DNA of 64,000 nt. Source: Paraburkholderia phenazinium (GTDB lineage Bacteria > Pseudomonadota > Gammaproteobacteria > Burkholderiales > Burkholderiaceae). This document shows, piece after piece, positions 8,203 through 17,218 of the stretch. The DNA lies in assembly GCF_900100735.1 (NCBI RefSeq), contig NZ_FNCJ01000004.1:374019-438018 (forward strand), in the 5' to 3' direction. The position numbers and the translations under genes were made by a program. The notes beneath the pieces were generated by a model that ran no database searches, was not told the DNA's origin, and saw nothing but the letters and a program-made list of their open reading frames with translations. The stretch's first letter is position 1; each line of letters begins with the position of its first letter.

Positions 8203-9339
8203 ATGAAAAAGACACTCATGGTCGCGGCCCTGACGGGCGTTTTTGCTACTGCAGCACACGCACAAAGCAGCGTCACGCTGTACGGCCTGATCGATGCTGG
8301 CATCACCTACACGAACAACCAGGGCGGTCACTCCAACTGGCAAGAAACCAGCGGCTCGGTTAACGGCAGCCGTTGGGGCCTGCGTGGTTCGGAAGACCTC
8401 GGTGGCGGTCTGAAGGCAATCTTCACGTTGGAAAACGGCTTCGGCATCAACAACGGCACGCTCAAGCAAAACAGCCGTGAATTCGGCCGTCAAGCTTTCG
8501 TCGGTCTGGCAAGCGACCAATTCGGTTCGGTGACCCTCGGCCGTCAATATGACAGCATGGTTGACTACGTCGGCCCGCTGGCTCTGACGGGCACGGGTTA
8601 CGGCGGCACGCAGTTCGCCCACCCGTATGACAACGACAACCTGGACAACTCGTTCCGTATCAACAACTCGATCAAGTACTCAAGCGCGAACTACGGCGGC
8701 TTCAAGTTCGGCGCCCTGTATGGCTTCTCGAACGATGCGGGCAGCTTCGCGAACAACCGCGCATACAGCGTCGGCGGTTCGTACACGTACGGTGGCTTGA
8801 ACGTTGCAGCTGCTTACCTGCAACTGAACAGCAACGTGAACGGCGTCGCGAACGCTAGCGGCGCTGTCTCGGGCGACAACACGTTCGTGGCTGGCCGTCA
8901 ACAAACGTGGGGCGCTGGCGCAAACTACGCATTCGGCCCGGCAGTGGTCGGCGTTGTGTACACGCAAACGAACCTGAACCAGGCTGTCGGTATCGGCGCT
9001 AGCAACTCGGGCACGGAAAACGGTTTGAGCCTGGGCGGCGGCAGCGGTCACTTCCAGAACTTCGAAGTGAACGGCCGTTACTCGCTGACGCCGGCACTGA
9101 GCCTCGCAGCTGCGTATACGTACACGCAAGCTTCGATCGACGGCATCCGTCCGAAGTGGAACCAGTTCAACCTGCAAACCGCCTACGCGCTGTCGAAGCG
9201 TACGGACGTGTACCTGCAAGGCGTGTATCAGCGCGTGAACAAGGGTTCGGGCGTCGACGCAGTCATCAACGGTGTTGGCGAAGATTCGGCGACCAACAAC
9301 CAAGTCGCTGTGACGGCAGGTCTGCGTCACCGCTTCTAA
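8203..9339 (+). CDS. Outer-membrane porin, Gram-negative trimeric type
   Basis: A 378-residue general porin of the Burkholderia/Neisseria kind. A 20-residue signal peptide ends in AHA before QSSVTLYGLIDAG, the first strand typical of the family. The chain is rich in alternating strands, has the GSRWGLRGSEDLGGGLKAIF segment and ends in HRF, the terminal aromatic needed for outer-membrane assembly. It would form a 16-stranded trimeric pore for small hydrophilic solutes. Arginine is often coded CGT rather than the CGC usual in neighbours, a sign of very high expression. GGAG precedes the ATG, and a strong terminator follows. Confidence 0.95.
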   Translation: MKKTLMVAALTGVFATAAHAQSSVTLYGLIDAGITYTNNQGGHSNWQETSGSVNGSRWGLRGSEDLGGGLKAIFTLENGFGINNGTLKQNSREFGRQAFVGLASDQFGSVTLGRQYDSMVDYVGPLALTGTGYGGTQFAHPYDNDNLDNSFRINNSIKYSSANYGGFKFGALYGFSNDAGSFANNRAYSVGGSYTYGGLNVAAAYLQLNSNVNGVANASGAVSGDNTFVAGRQQTWGAGANYAFGPAVVGVVYTQTNLNQAVGIGASNSGTENGLSLGGGSGHFQNFEVNGRYSLTPALSLAAAYTYTQASIDGIRPKWNQFNLQTAYALSKRTDVYLQGVYQRVNKGSGVDAVINGVGEDSATNNQVAVTAGLRHRF

Positions 9340-9365
9340 AGCATCTGGCAGTAAATGCAGTGGAG

Positions 9366-9393
9366 AAAGGCGCCGCTTGCGGCGCCTTTTTTT
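9366..9393 (+). terminator. Rho-independent terminator of the porin gene
   Basis: AAAGGCGCCGC, loop TTGC, then GGCGCC and a run of seven T. It begins 26 bp after the porin stop codon. Confidence 0.9.
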
Positions 9394-9535
9394 CGTCCCG
9401 AGGTTTTACGCCCCGAGGTGGCATGAACGGCCGGGCGTCCGTCTTCGGTACGTGTTGAGCAGCGGCGAGCACTGGCTGCCCATTAGCGCCCCCACAAGCC
9501 GCACACGAGCCGCATTTAGCCGCCCTAGCCGCCCT

Positions 9536-10105
9536 CTAGCCCCCTGTATCCGGCGGCGGATACCTGACGTCGATCACATCGATCGGCTGCGGCCCTGCGG
9601 GCGTATGCAGCGTCACCTGGTCGCCGATCCTGGCCTTCACCAACGCCCGCGCAACAGGCGAGATCCAGCTGACCCGCCCGTGGTCCAGATCGACCTCGTC
9701 GACACCGACGATCGTCACCGTGTGCACCTCGCCATCTTCGGTCGCATAGTCGACCGTCGCGCCAAAAAACACCTGATCGACGTTTTCCTGCTTGCTGCTA
9801 TCGACCACCTCCGCCAGATCGAGGCGTTTGGTCAGAAAACGGATGCGCCGGTCGATTTCGCGCAGGCGCCGCTTCCCGTAGATATAGTCGCCGTTTTCGG
9901 ACCGGTCGCCATTCGACGCCGCCCACGACACCAGCTTGACGACCTCCGGCCGCTCCTCATCGATCAGATGCAGCAGCTCATCGCGCAAGCGGCGATAGCC
10001 TGCGGGGGTGATGTAGTTTTTCGCGCCTGCGGGAATCGCGGGCTGCGCGGCGTCGAGATCGTCATCGTTCTCTTCGCTCGACTCTTTGACAAAGGCCTTG
10101 TTCAT
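9536..10105 (-). CDS. greB: Transcription elongation factor GreB
   Basis: A 189-residue Gre factor that enters the secondary channel of stalled RNA polymerase and stimulates cleavage of the backtracked transcript. After an acidic N-terminal extension (SSEENDDDLD) come the coiled-coil with YITPAGYRRLRDELLHLIDEERPEVV and SNGDRSENGDYIYGKRRLREIDRRI; the basic GKRRLREIDRRIRFL run marks GreB rather than GreA. The C-terminal FKBP-like domain ends with SWISPVARALVKARIGD. MNKAFV is chosen as start because GGAAG precedes it; the frame is open 21 codons farther. In Burkholderia it commonly lies near spoT, as here. Confidence 0.93.
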   Translation of the reverse strand: MNKAFVKESSEENDDDLDAAQPAIPAGAKNYITPAGYRRLRDELLHLIDEERPEVVKLVSWAASNGDRSENGDYIYGKRRLREIDRRIRFLTKRLDLAEVVDSSKQENVDQVFFGATVDYATEDGEVHTVTIVGVDEVDLDHGRVSWISPVARALVKARIGDQVTLHTPAGPQPIDVIDVRYPPPDTGG

Positions 10106-10224
10106 GATCTTCCATTGACTGCAGCAAACCCTGCCTAGCAAGGTTACACGATCACGACTATGAGACAAATCGCAGTTTGAGGCTTCCCTTTTCTCGGAGC
10201 TTTGCTATAATCCCGTTTCTGCGT

Positions 10225-10301
10225 GCGGCTGTAGCTCAGTTGGATAGAGTACTTGGCTACGAACCAAGGGGTCGTGGGTTCGAATCCTGCCAGCCGCACC
10301 A
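10225..10301 (+). tRNA. tRNA-Arg (anticodon ACG), copy 1
   Basis: A 77-nt tRNA with encoded CCA; acceptor GCGGCTG pairs with CAGCCGC, the anticodon loop is CTACGAA (ACG, read after deamination as ICG), and the T-arm is GTGGGTTCGAATCCTGC. A TATAAT lies at 10206-10211. Identical to the next copy. Confidence 0.95.
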
Positions 10302-10312
10302 CTTATTCGAGT

Positions 10313-10332
10313 GGCCTCCCTCCGGGGAGGCC
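10313..10332 (+). other. Hairpin between the two tRNA-Arg genes
   Basis: GGCCTCCC (10313-10320) and GGGAGGCC (10325-10332) form a perfect 8-bp stem. It lacks a T run, so it may be a processing element in a two-tRNA transcript or a weak terminator. Confidence 0.5.
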
Positions 10333-10373
10333 CTTCCGTTTCACCCGGTATTATCGTTGTACCCGTTTAGCGT

Positions 10374-10450
10374 GCGGCTGTAGCTCAGTTGGATAGAGTA
10401 CTTGGCTACGAACCAAGGGGTCGTGGGTTCGAATCCTGCCAGCCGCACCA
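10374..10450 (+). tRNA. tRNA-Arg (anticodon ACG), copy 2
   Basis: Identical in all 77 positions to copy 1, 72 bp downstream. No clear promoter is seen between the two, so they are probably cotranscribed. Confidence 0.95.
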
Positions 10451-10455
10451 CCCAT

Positions 10456-10487
10456 AAAGGGCCTTCCTCACGGAAGGCCCTTTGTCT
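10456..10487 (+). terminator. Rho-independent terminator of the tRNA-Arg pair
   Basis: AAAGGGCCTTCC (10456-10467), loop TCAC, GGAAGGCCCTTT (10472-10483), followed by GTCTTT. Perfect 12-bp stem directly after the second tRNA. Confidence 0.85.
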
Positions 10488-10582
10488 TTGGCGTCGTACA
10501 AAGCGTCTACACAAGCGGCAAGCACACCGCCGGCCCTTGCCTCTCTACCGCTTCGGTGTCGTACATCCGAAGCCGCCTGCCC

Positions 10583-11071
10583 TCAACGGGGCTCCGACTG
10601 GATATCCCCAACTTCCCCATCCGGATTCGGACTCTCTTCGGCTGGAAACGCCCACATCTGCTCGCTGACCGGCGCCGCCCTCAGGCCGGCCAGCCCTTGG
10701 GATTGATGCAACACCTCATCCACCGTATCGCCGAAACGGCTCGCCACGAACGCACGCAGCAGTGCTTCGCGTAACGTGTCGCCGCGCCCCTCCACCGTTT
10801 TGTGGCCGCCCTCGAAGTCGGCAATGCAATGCGCCTGCTGCCGGTGCACCTGCTCGCGCACCTCGAGCCGCTGCGCACGCTCCAAGACGGTCGCGGCAGC
10901 CTCCCAGGAGCTCGAAGGCGTAAAGCGTCCATCCCACGGACGGCCGCGATCCTCGCCGCGTATCGCAACGGTTTCCCCGCTATCGGTAAAGTAGATTTCG
11001 CGCACGAAGTCGTGCAGGCTGCGGGCGACCCAATAGTCGAGCGCCATGCCGGTCAGGTCAGCTACGTTCAT
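10583..11071 (-). CDS. Phage-type DUF2591-like protein
   Basis: A 162-residue protein whose N terminus (MNVADLTGMALDYWVARS) and the later CIADFEGGHKTVEGRGDTLREALLRAFVASRFGDTVD resemble the DUF2591 family. That family is best known from phage and prophage genomes and has no assigned function. The ATG follows GAGGGGGAACGCA, a strong ribosome site; 13 further codons are open upstream but unconserved-looking. It lies alone between tRNA-Arg genes, common phage attachment targets, and spoT, with no other phage gene. It may be a domesticated prophage leftover. Soluble, no signal peptide. Confidence 0.75.
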   Translation of the reverse strand: MNVADLTGMALDYWVARSLHDFVREIYFTDSGETVAIRGEDRGRPWDGRFTPSSSWEAAATVLERAQRLEVREQVHRQQAHCIADFEGGHKTVEGRGDTLREALLRAFVASRFGDTVDEVLHQSQGLAGLRAAPVSEQMWAFPAEESPNPDGEVGDIQSEPR

Positions 11072-11160
11072 TGCGTTCCCCCTCAGAAGAGAGTGAGACC
11101 CGGACCGCACCGCAGTGTCAGGCTCGCGCCCGAACTCTGCCTGCCGCCCAGGAAGTACGC

Positions 11161-13533
11161 TCAGTAATCGGCCCGTTCGCGGTCGATACGCATCCCGCCG
11201 TCGTGACGGTGATGGCCTTCCTCGCTCGGCCGTTCGCGCGAGATGCGCATCACGTCCGGATTCGTGCGAACCCGGCGCATGACATTCGCGAGATGCACCC
11301 GGTCGCTCACCTGAATCACGAAGCGCAAGACGGTGGATTCCTGGGACAGGTCTTCGTCCATCGCGATGTGGACGATATTGGCGTCAGCGGAGGTGATATC
11401 CGCCGCCACACGTGCGAACACGCCCTTGGTATTCTTGACGAGCACCTTCACCGCCACGTCGAACAGACGTCCCGGCTGCGGCGCCCATGCCACGTCGATC
11501 CAGCGCCCCGGATCGCGCTTGTGGATACGCTGGGCGACCCGGCAGTCGGTGGTGTGGATGGCCATACCAAGGCCGATGCCGATGTAACCCATGATGTCGT
11601 CGCCCGGAATCGGCCGGCAGCAGGCCGATAGCTGCACGGACATCCCTTCGGTACCGGTAATCACCACCGGCGGCGCATGCGACGTGTGGCCCGACTCGGA
11701 GCGCGGACTGTCGTCATCGGCATCGCGGCCGCTCATCAGGACCTCGATGCGCTTGGCCATCACCGCCGCCACGCGCCGGCCGAGACCGATATCCGCGAAA
11801 ATTTCCTGACGGCTCTTGTTGCCGGTCCACTGGACGAGTTTTTCCCAGACTTCCGGCGTCACGTCGGAGAGCGCGAGGCCGTAGCCCTTGAGCGCCTGGT
11901 CGACGAGACGCTCGCCCAGCTGCACCGACTCGTTCAAGCGCATCGTCTTCAGATAGTGACGAATGGCCGAACGCGCCTTGCCGCTTCGCACAAAGCCGAG
12001 CCAGGCCGGATTCGGTTTCGAATACGGCGCCGTGATGACTTCGACGATATCGCCGCTCTTCAACTCGGTGCGCAGCGGCAGCAGTTCGTTGTTGATCTTC
12101 ACCGCGACGCACTGGTTGCCCAGGTCGCTGTGGATCGAATACGCAAAGTCGAGGGCAGTGGCGCCGCGCGGCAGCGCCATGATCTTCGACTTTGGCGTGA
12201 ACACGTAGACCGCATCCGGAAACAGATCGATCTTCACGTGTTCGAGGAATTCGCTCGAATCGCCCGCTTCGCTCTGGATATCGAGCAGCGACTTGAGCCA
12301 CTGATGCGCGCGCTTCTGCACGTCGTTCAGGTCGGCGCCGCCGTTCTTGTACAGCCAGTGCGCCGCCACGCCCGCTTCGGCGATCTCATGCATCTTGCGG
12401 GTACGCACCTGGAACTCGATCGGCGCGCCAAACGGGCCCACCAGCGTGGTGTGCAAGGACTGGTAGCCGTTCACCTTCGGAATGGCGATGTAGTCCTTGA
12501 ACTTGCCTGGCACCGGCTTATAGAGCGCATGCAGCGCGCCGATGCAGGTGTAGCACTCCAGTGCGCTCTCGACGACCACGCGGAACCCGTAGACATCGAG
12601 CACCTGCGAAAACGACAACTGCTTGTCGCGCATCTTCTTGTAGATGCTGAAGATGGTCTTTTCGCGGCCAGTGACTTCGGCGTCGAGCTTCGCATCGGCA
12701 ATCGCGCGCTGCACCGACTCCAGAATCTTGCCGACCACTTCGCGCCGGTTGCCGCGCGCCGCCTTGACGGCTTTTTCGAGCGTGGCATAACGGTGCGGGT
12801 TGAAGTTGGCGAAACTGAGGTCCTGCAGCTCGCGATAGGTATTGTTCAGACCTAAGCGGTGAGCGATCGGCGCGTAGATATCCAGCGTCTCGCGCGCAAC
12901 GCGGCGGCGCTTTTCCGGCGGCACGGCACCGAGGGTGCGCATGTTGTGCAGACGGTCGGCGAGCTTCACCAGAATCACGCGCACGTCGCGCGCCATCGCG
13001 AGCAGCATCTTGCGGAAATTCTCCGCCTGCGCTTCCTCGCGATTGCGAAACTCCATTTTGTCCAGCTTGGACAAGCCGTCGACCAGTTCCGCGACCTTGG
13101 CGCCGAAGCGCTCGGCGAGTTCGGCCTTGGTCACGCCCTGGTCTTCCATTACGTCATGCAGCAGCGCTGCCATGATCGACTGGGCGTCGAGCTTCCAGCT
13201 GGCGCAGATCTCTGCGACGGCAACCGGGTGCGTGATGTAGGGCTCGCCGCTTTGGCGGTACTGCCCGAGGTGGGCTTCGTCGCTGAAGTGGAACGCCGCC
13301 TTGACTTCCTTGATCTCTTCCGGCGAAAGATAGCCGGACAGTGCGGTAGTCAGCTTGGCGATCGAAACGACGTCATGCCGGCGCGGCTGCTCCGGCGTGG
13401 CGGTCGGCCCGAACAGATGGCGAAACGACTGTTCGAGGACCGCGTCGATGTACTTGCGTGCAGAAGCCGGTGAGTCGCCTTCGTGGGCTTCGTGTTCCGC
13501 TTCCGTGACGGGGGGCGAGGGATTGGTGCTCAT
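11161..13533 (-). CDS. spoT: Bifunctional (p)ppGpp synthetase/hydrolase
   Basis: A 790-residue RelA/SpoT protein that makes and degrades the alarmone (p)ppGpp. The hydrolase HD domain is intact: His102 in YITHPVAVAE and HDVMED at 126-131. The synthetase domain follows with GYQSLHTTLVGPFG and EFQVRT. The TGS domain (VYVFTPKSKIMALPRGATALDFAYSIH) and a C-terminal ACT domain (DITSADANIVHIAMDED) complete the long form. The start MSTNPSPP follows GGAGGCGAAC. It lies 79 bp downstream of rpoZ and probably belongs to the yicC-gmk-rpoZ-spoT transcription unit, a typical order in this family. Confidence 0.95.
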   Translation of the reverse strand: MSTNPSPPVTEAEHEAHEGDSPASARKYIDAVLEQSFRHLFGPTATPEQPRRHDVVSIAKLTTALSGYLSPEEIKEVKAAFHFSDEAHLGQYRQSGEPYITHPVAVAEICASWKLDAQSIMAALLHDVMEDQGVTKAELAERFGAKVAELVDGLSKLDKMEFRNREEAQAENFRKMLLAMARDVRVILVKLADRLHNMRTLGAVPPEKRRRVARETLDIYAPIAHRLGLNNTYRELQDLSFANFNPHRYATLEKAVKAARGNRREVVGKILESVQRAIADAKLDAEVTGREKTIFSIYKKMRDKQLSFSQVLDVYGFRVVVESALECYTCIGALHALYKPVPGKFKDYIAIPKVNGYQSLHTTLVGPFGAPIEFQVRTRKMHEIAEAGVAAHWLYKNGGADLNDVQKRAHQWLKSLLDIQSEAGDSSEFLEHVKIDLFPDAVYVFTPKSKIMALPRGATALDFAYSIHSDLGNQCVAVKINNELLPLRTELKSGDIVEVITAPYSKPNPAWLGFVRSGKARSAIRHYLKTMRLNESVQLGERLVDQALKGYGLALSDVTPEVWEKLVQWTGNKSRQEIFADIGLGRRVAAVMAKRIEVLMSGRDADDDSPRSESGHTSHAPPVVITGTEGMSVQLSACCRPIPGDDIMGYIGIGLGMAIHTTDCRVAQRIHKRDPGRWIDVAWAPQPGRLFDVAVKVLVKNTKGVFARVAADITSADANIVHIAMDEDLSQESTVLRFVIQVSDRVHLANVMRRVRTNPDVMRISRERPSEEGHHRHDGGMRIDRERADY

Positions 13534-13612
13534 GTTCGCCTCCGTATCAGGTTGGACGCCGGTCTGCACGCGTGTGTGATTACATGGCTATCGAGAACGA
13601 CTGAAGCGTACC

Positions 13613-13816
13613 TTAGACCGGTACCTTCTTCAGCATTTCGACGCCGACCTGGCCAGCCGCGATTTCGCGCAGCGCAACCACGGTGGGCTTGTCGCGGCTT
13701 TCAATCTTCGGCGTGTGGCCTTGTGCGAGCTGGCGTGCGCGATAAGTTGCGGCAAGCGCCAGTTCGAAACGATTCGGGATCTGTTTGAGACAGTCTTCGA
13801 CGGTAATGCGGGCCAT
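13613..13816 (-). CDS. rpoZ: RNA polymerase omega subunit
   Basis: A 67-residue omega subunit beginning [30 protein letters not shown], the universal omega signature. It stabilises beta-prime in RNA polymerase and takes part in ppGpp binding, which fits its position between gmk and spoT. Length equals that of other betaproteobacterial omegas. Confidence 0.97.
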
Positions 13817-13876
13817 GTTGGGTTCCTTCTCAGTATGTTGCTTATTCTACCTTATGTGCTCGATACCTCGCCGCGA

Positions 13877-14557
13877 TCACGCGTGCGGGAGGTGGATGCC
13901 GAGCTGCACAAAAAGGTCCGTGTGGCGTGCGTATTGGGAGGCGAAGCGCAGGCGCGTCGAGGCAACGAGGCACTGCAGCTCCGCCAGTGCGCGGTCGAAG
14001 TTCTCGTTGATCACCACGTACTCCGCTTCAGCCGAGTGCGCGATCTCGCTACCGGCTGCAAGCAGGCGGCGCGTGATCACGTTCGGCTCATCCTGGCCGC
14101 GCTTCTTCAAACGCTCTTCGAGCGCTTCGAGCGAGGGCGGCAAGATGAAGATTTCGACGGCATTGCGAAACTGCTTTTTCACCTGTTGCGCGCCCTGCCA
14201 GTCGATTTCGAGCAGCACGTCATGGCCGCTTTTCATCTGCTCTTCGATCCACAGACGCGAAGTCGCATAGTAGTTGCCATGCACTTCCGCGCTTTCGAGG
14301 AACTCGCCCTCGGCGTGGCGCTTCAGAAAATCGTCGACGCTCGTGAAGTGGTAATGCTCGCCGTCCTTCTCCTTGGGACGCGGCGGACGCGTCGTGTAGG
14401 AGATCGACAGGCGGATCGCTTCGTCGCGCGCAAGCAGCGCGTTGACGAGTGTCGATTTACCCGCGCCCGAAGGCGCGACCACCATGAACAGGTTGCCGGG
14501 ATAAGCGCCGGCGTAGGGGTTGCGCGGTGCGCTGCTTTCGCGTGTGTGGTCGGTCAT
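13877..14557 (-). CDS. gmk: Guanylate kinase
   Basis: A 226-residue GMP kinase (GMP + ATP to GDP + ADP). The P-loop APSGAGKS is at residues 28-35, followed by the GMP-binding segment [19 protein letters not shown] and the [13 protein letters not shown] strand. About 20 residues precede the usual core, a common betaproteobacterial extension. It lies between yicC and rpoZ on the same strand, linking GTP supply with the alarmone gene downstream. Confidence 0.96.
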   Translation of the reverse strand: MTDHTRESSAPRNPYAGAYPGNLFMVVAPSGAGKSTLVNALLARDEAIRLSISYTTRPPRPKEKDGEHYHFTSVDDFLKRHAEGEFLESAEVHGNYYATSRLWIEEQMKSGHDVLLEIDWQGAQQVKKQFRNAVEIFILPPSLEALEERLKKRGQDEPNVITRRLLAAGSEIAHSAEAEYVVINENFDRALAELQCLVASTRLRFASQYARHTDLFVQLGIHLPHA

Positions 14558-14588
14558 TGCAATCGTTATCCGAAAGTGGGCTCGAGGA

Positions 14589-15512
14589 TTACTCCAGATT
14601 CTGTACCTGCTCGCGCATCTGTTCGATGAGCAGCTTCAGGGTCATCGACGAATCGGCCAGTTCCTTCGCGGCGGCCTTCGAGCCGAGCGTGTTCGCTTCG
14701 CGATTGAGTTCCTGCATCATGAAGTCGAGGCGCTTGCCGACCTTGCCACCCTTCTCGATCACGTGACGCGTTTCGTTCAGGTGGGCGGTGAGGCGCGACA
14801 GCTCTTCGGTGATGTCGATGCGGATGCCGTACATCGTCACTTCCTGACGGATACGTTCGGCGATTTCCTCGCGCGAAATGCTCGTCGTCACCGTATCCGG
14901 CGCGGCGATGCCGAGCGCCTCCTGAAGCCGCTCGACGATCTTCTGTTGATGTTTGGTGATCAGCTCCGGCACCAGCGGCGTGATTCTGGTGACGATCGTT
15001 TCCATCTCGGTGACGTTGGCGAGCAGCATCGTCGCCAGTTGTGCGCCTTCGCGAGCGCGCACGTCGATCAGATCGGTAATCGCCTGCTTGCCACATGCCA
15101 GCACCGCGTCGCGCAGCGCTTCTGCCGCGACACCGCTTTCGGCCAGCACACCCGGCCAGCGCAGGATTTCGCCGGTGCGCAGGCGGCCCGCTTCCGGGAA
15201 TGCGCTCAGCACCGCGCGCTCGAGCAGCGCGAGTTGCGACAGCGCATCGTGATTGATCGCGCCGGCGTTGGCCGACTGTTCGCTGCGCTGCAGGTTGATA
15301 CGAATATCTACCTTGCCGCGCGAGAGCTTGTTCATCAGCATTTCGCGCAGCGTCGGCTCGCAGACGCGCACGTCTTCGGGCATGCGGAAGTTCAGATCGA
15401 GGAAGCGTGAATTCACCGTGCGCAGTTCGACCGACACGCTCACGCCGCCATTGCCTGAGGTCGCCGCGAGTTCGCGCGTGGCGCTCGCATAACCAGTCAT
15501 GCTGTAGATCAT
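14589..15512 (-). CDS. yicC: YicC-family endoribonuclease
   Basis: A 307-residue YicC/YloC protein. It begins MIYSMTGYA, the family hallmark, and holds the N-terminal YicC_N domain ([19 protein letters not shown]) and the C-terminal DUF1732 domain ([20 protein letters not shown]). Members are metal-dependent endoribonucleases that take part in sRNA and rRNA turnover. An ATG-ATG pair makes the start uncertain by one codon. It leads the unit into gmk and is divergent from rph, another RNase. Confidence 0.93.
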   Translation of the reverse strand: MIYSMTGYASATRELAATSGNGGVSVSVELRTVNSRFLDLNFRMPEDVRVCEPTLREMLMNKLSRGKVDIRINLQRSEQSANAGAINHDALSQLALLERAVLSAFPEAGRLRTGEILRWPGVLAESGVAAEALRDAVLACGKQAITDLIDVRAREGAQLATMLLANVTEMETIVTRITPLVPELITKHQQKIVERLQEALGIAAPDTVTTSISREEIAERIRQEVTMYGIRIDITEELSRLTAHLNETRHVIEKGGKVGKRLDFMMQELNREANTLGSKAAAKELADSSMTLKLLIEQMREQVQNLE

Positions 15513-15816
15513 CATTTGTCTCGCGATAGAGACCATGCCGCTGAGGGGATGGCCTGAAGAGTCGAATCGCCCGGCGTGTACGAGACGCGGGGCGGGGAAC
15601 CGGCATTATCCCATTTTTGGCGGAGCGCCCCGCCGTACGCGGCTTTGCCTCCCCTCGGCGCGTGCCGGAGCAGGCAAGACGCCGGGCCGCACTACGTGTC
15701 ATGCCCCGCTCGCGCGCGAGGGCTCGCTCAGGGCTACGGTTAAGCCGCCCCGCACGATCAGCGGTAAAATCGACGTTTCCCTCCCGCCTTCCCTTCTCCC
15801 CACCAGACCCCGAACG
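15513..15816. other. Divergent promoter region yicC / rph
   Basis: About 300 bp separating two RNase genes. A TAAAAT at 15765-15770 could be the -10 of the rph transcript, 46 bp before its start; no clear -35 is seen. Open frames here are overhangs of rph or shadows. Confidence 0.45.
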
Positions 15817-16557
15817 ATGAACAACACAACGAAACGCCCCAGCGGCCGCCGCGCCGACCAGCTGCGCGATGTGCGCATCACGCGCCACTATACGAAGCAC
15901 GCGGAGGGCTCGGTGCTGGTCGAGTTTGGCGACACCAAGGTGATCTGCACGGCGAGCATTGCGGAAACGGTGCCCGGGTTCCTGCGCGATCGCGGCCAGG
16001 GTTGGCTCACGGCCGAGTACGGCATGCTGCCGCGCGCCACCAACACCCGCAACGACCGCGAAGCCGCACGCGGCAAGCAGACCGGCCGAACCCAGGAAAT
16101 CCAGCGGCTGATCGGCCGGGCCCTGCGCTCGGTGTTCGATCTCGAGAAGCTCGGCCAGCGCACCCTGAATCTCGATTGCGACGTGATCCAGGCCGATGGC
16201 GGCACCCGCACGGCCAGCATCACCGGCGCCTTCGTCGCGGCCCATGACGCGGTCTCGAAGCTGCTCGCGAGCGGCAAAATCGAAACCTCGCCGATTACGG
16301 ACTTCGTCGCGGCGATCTCGGTCGGCGTGTACAACGGCCTGCCGGTGCTCGATCTGGACTACGACGAAGACTCGAAGTGCGACACCGACATGAACGTCGT
16401 GATGACGGGCGCAGGCGGTTTCGTCGAAATCCAGGGCACGGCTGAAGGTACGCCGTTCTCGCGCGACGAAATGAACTCGCTGCTCGATCTCGCGCGCGAC
16501 GGCATCAGCACGCTGGTGGCGAAACAGAAAGAAGCGCTGGGGTTGAAGGGTGAATGA
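15817..16557 (+). CDS. rph: Ribonuclease PH
   Basis: A 246-residue phosphorolytic 3'-5' exoribonuclease that trims tRNA 3' ends. Family motifs: [13 protein letters not shown] at the N terminus, [16 protein letters not shown], the phosphate-binding [15 protein letters not shown] and [21 protein letters not shown]. The start fits family length. First gene of the rph-rdgB-hemW unit; its end overlaps rdgB by eight bases. Confidence 0.96.
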   Translation: MNNTTKRPSGRRADQLRDVRITRHYTKHAEGSVLVEFGDTKVICTASIAETVPGFLRDRGQGWLTAEYGMLPRATNTRNDREAARGKQTGRTQEIQRLIGRALRSVFDLEKLGQRTLNLDCDVIQADGGTRTASITGAFVAAHDAVSKLLASGKIETSPITDFVAAISVGVYNGLPVLDLDYDEDSKCDTDMNVVMTGAGGFVEIQGTAEGTPFSRDEMNSLLDLARDGISTLVAKQKEALGLKGE

Positions 16558-17218
16558 TCGTCAAAACGCCGGCGGCGCGGCTGCGGCAACGGTAGCGGCG
16601 AACGCTACGCCAGCGCCGCTCGGCAAGGTGGTGCTGGCCTCGAACAACGCGGGCAAGCTGCGCGAGTTCGCGGCATTGCTGGGCGCGGCCGGCATCGAAC
16701 TGATTCCGCAAGGCACGCTCAACGTGCCCGAAGCGGAAGAGCCATATCCGACCTTTGTCGAAAACGCGCTGACGAAGGCGCGCCATGCGGCCAGGCTTAC
16801 CGGCTTGCCGGCACTGGCCGACGATTCCGGACTCTGCGTGCGCGCGCTGCGCGGCGCACCCGGGGTCTACTCGGCGCGCTATGCGCAGCTTGCGGGCGGT
16901 CCGAAGAGCGACGCCGCCAACAATGCCCGCCTCGTCGAGCAACTGCAGGGTGAAGCCGACCGGCACGCGTATTACTTCTGCGTGCTGGCGCTCGTGCGCC
17001 ATGCCGAAGACCCCGAGCCGCTGATCGCGGAAGGCCGCTGGCGCGGCGAGATCATCGACGCGCCGCGCGGTGCACATGGCTTTGGCTACGACCCGCACTT
17101 CTTCCTGCCCGAACTGAACGCAACGGCGGCCGAACTCGATCCGGCCGTGAAAAACACCAGCAGCCATCGGGCAATGGCGTTGCGGCAACTGCTGGCGCGT
17201 CTGAAGGAGGAAGCGTGA
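16550..17218 (+). CDS. rdgB: XTP/dITP pyrophosphatase (RdgB/HAM1)
   Basis: A 222-residue house-cleaning enzyme that hydrolyses dITP and XTP. Motifs: [14 protein letters not shown] (substrate binding), [22 protein letters not shown] and [13 protein letters not shown], then [11 protein letters not shown]. Translation appears to start at a GTG overlapping the rph stop, giving a 25-residue low-complexity (Ala-rich) leader; a shorter form is possible. It overlaps hemW by four bases (GTGA), so the three genes are translationally coupled. Confidence 0.94.
   Translation: MNDRQNAGGAAAATVAANATPAPLGKVVLASNNAGKLREFAALLGAAGIELIPQGTLNVPEAEEPYPTFVENALTKARHAARLTGLPALADDSGLCVRALRGAPGVYSARYAQLAGGPKSDAANNARLVEQLQGEADRHAYYFCVLALVRHAEDPEPLIAEGRWRGEIIDAPRGAHGFGYDPHFFLPELNATAAELDPAVKNTSSHRAMALRQLLARLKEEA

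Noticed and set aside
11677-12855. 392-codon open frame on the plus strand inside spoT
   Set aside because: It is antisense to spoT, which has full domain motifs; the frame is open only because of GC-rich codon structure.
14566-16245. 559-codon minus-strand open frame across yicC and rph
   Set aside because: Crosses two well-supported genes on opposite strands; composition is typical of a shadow.
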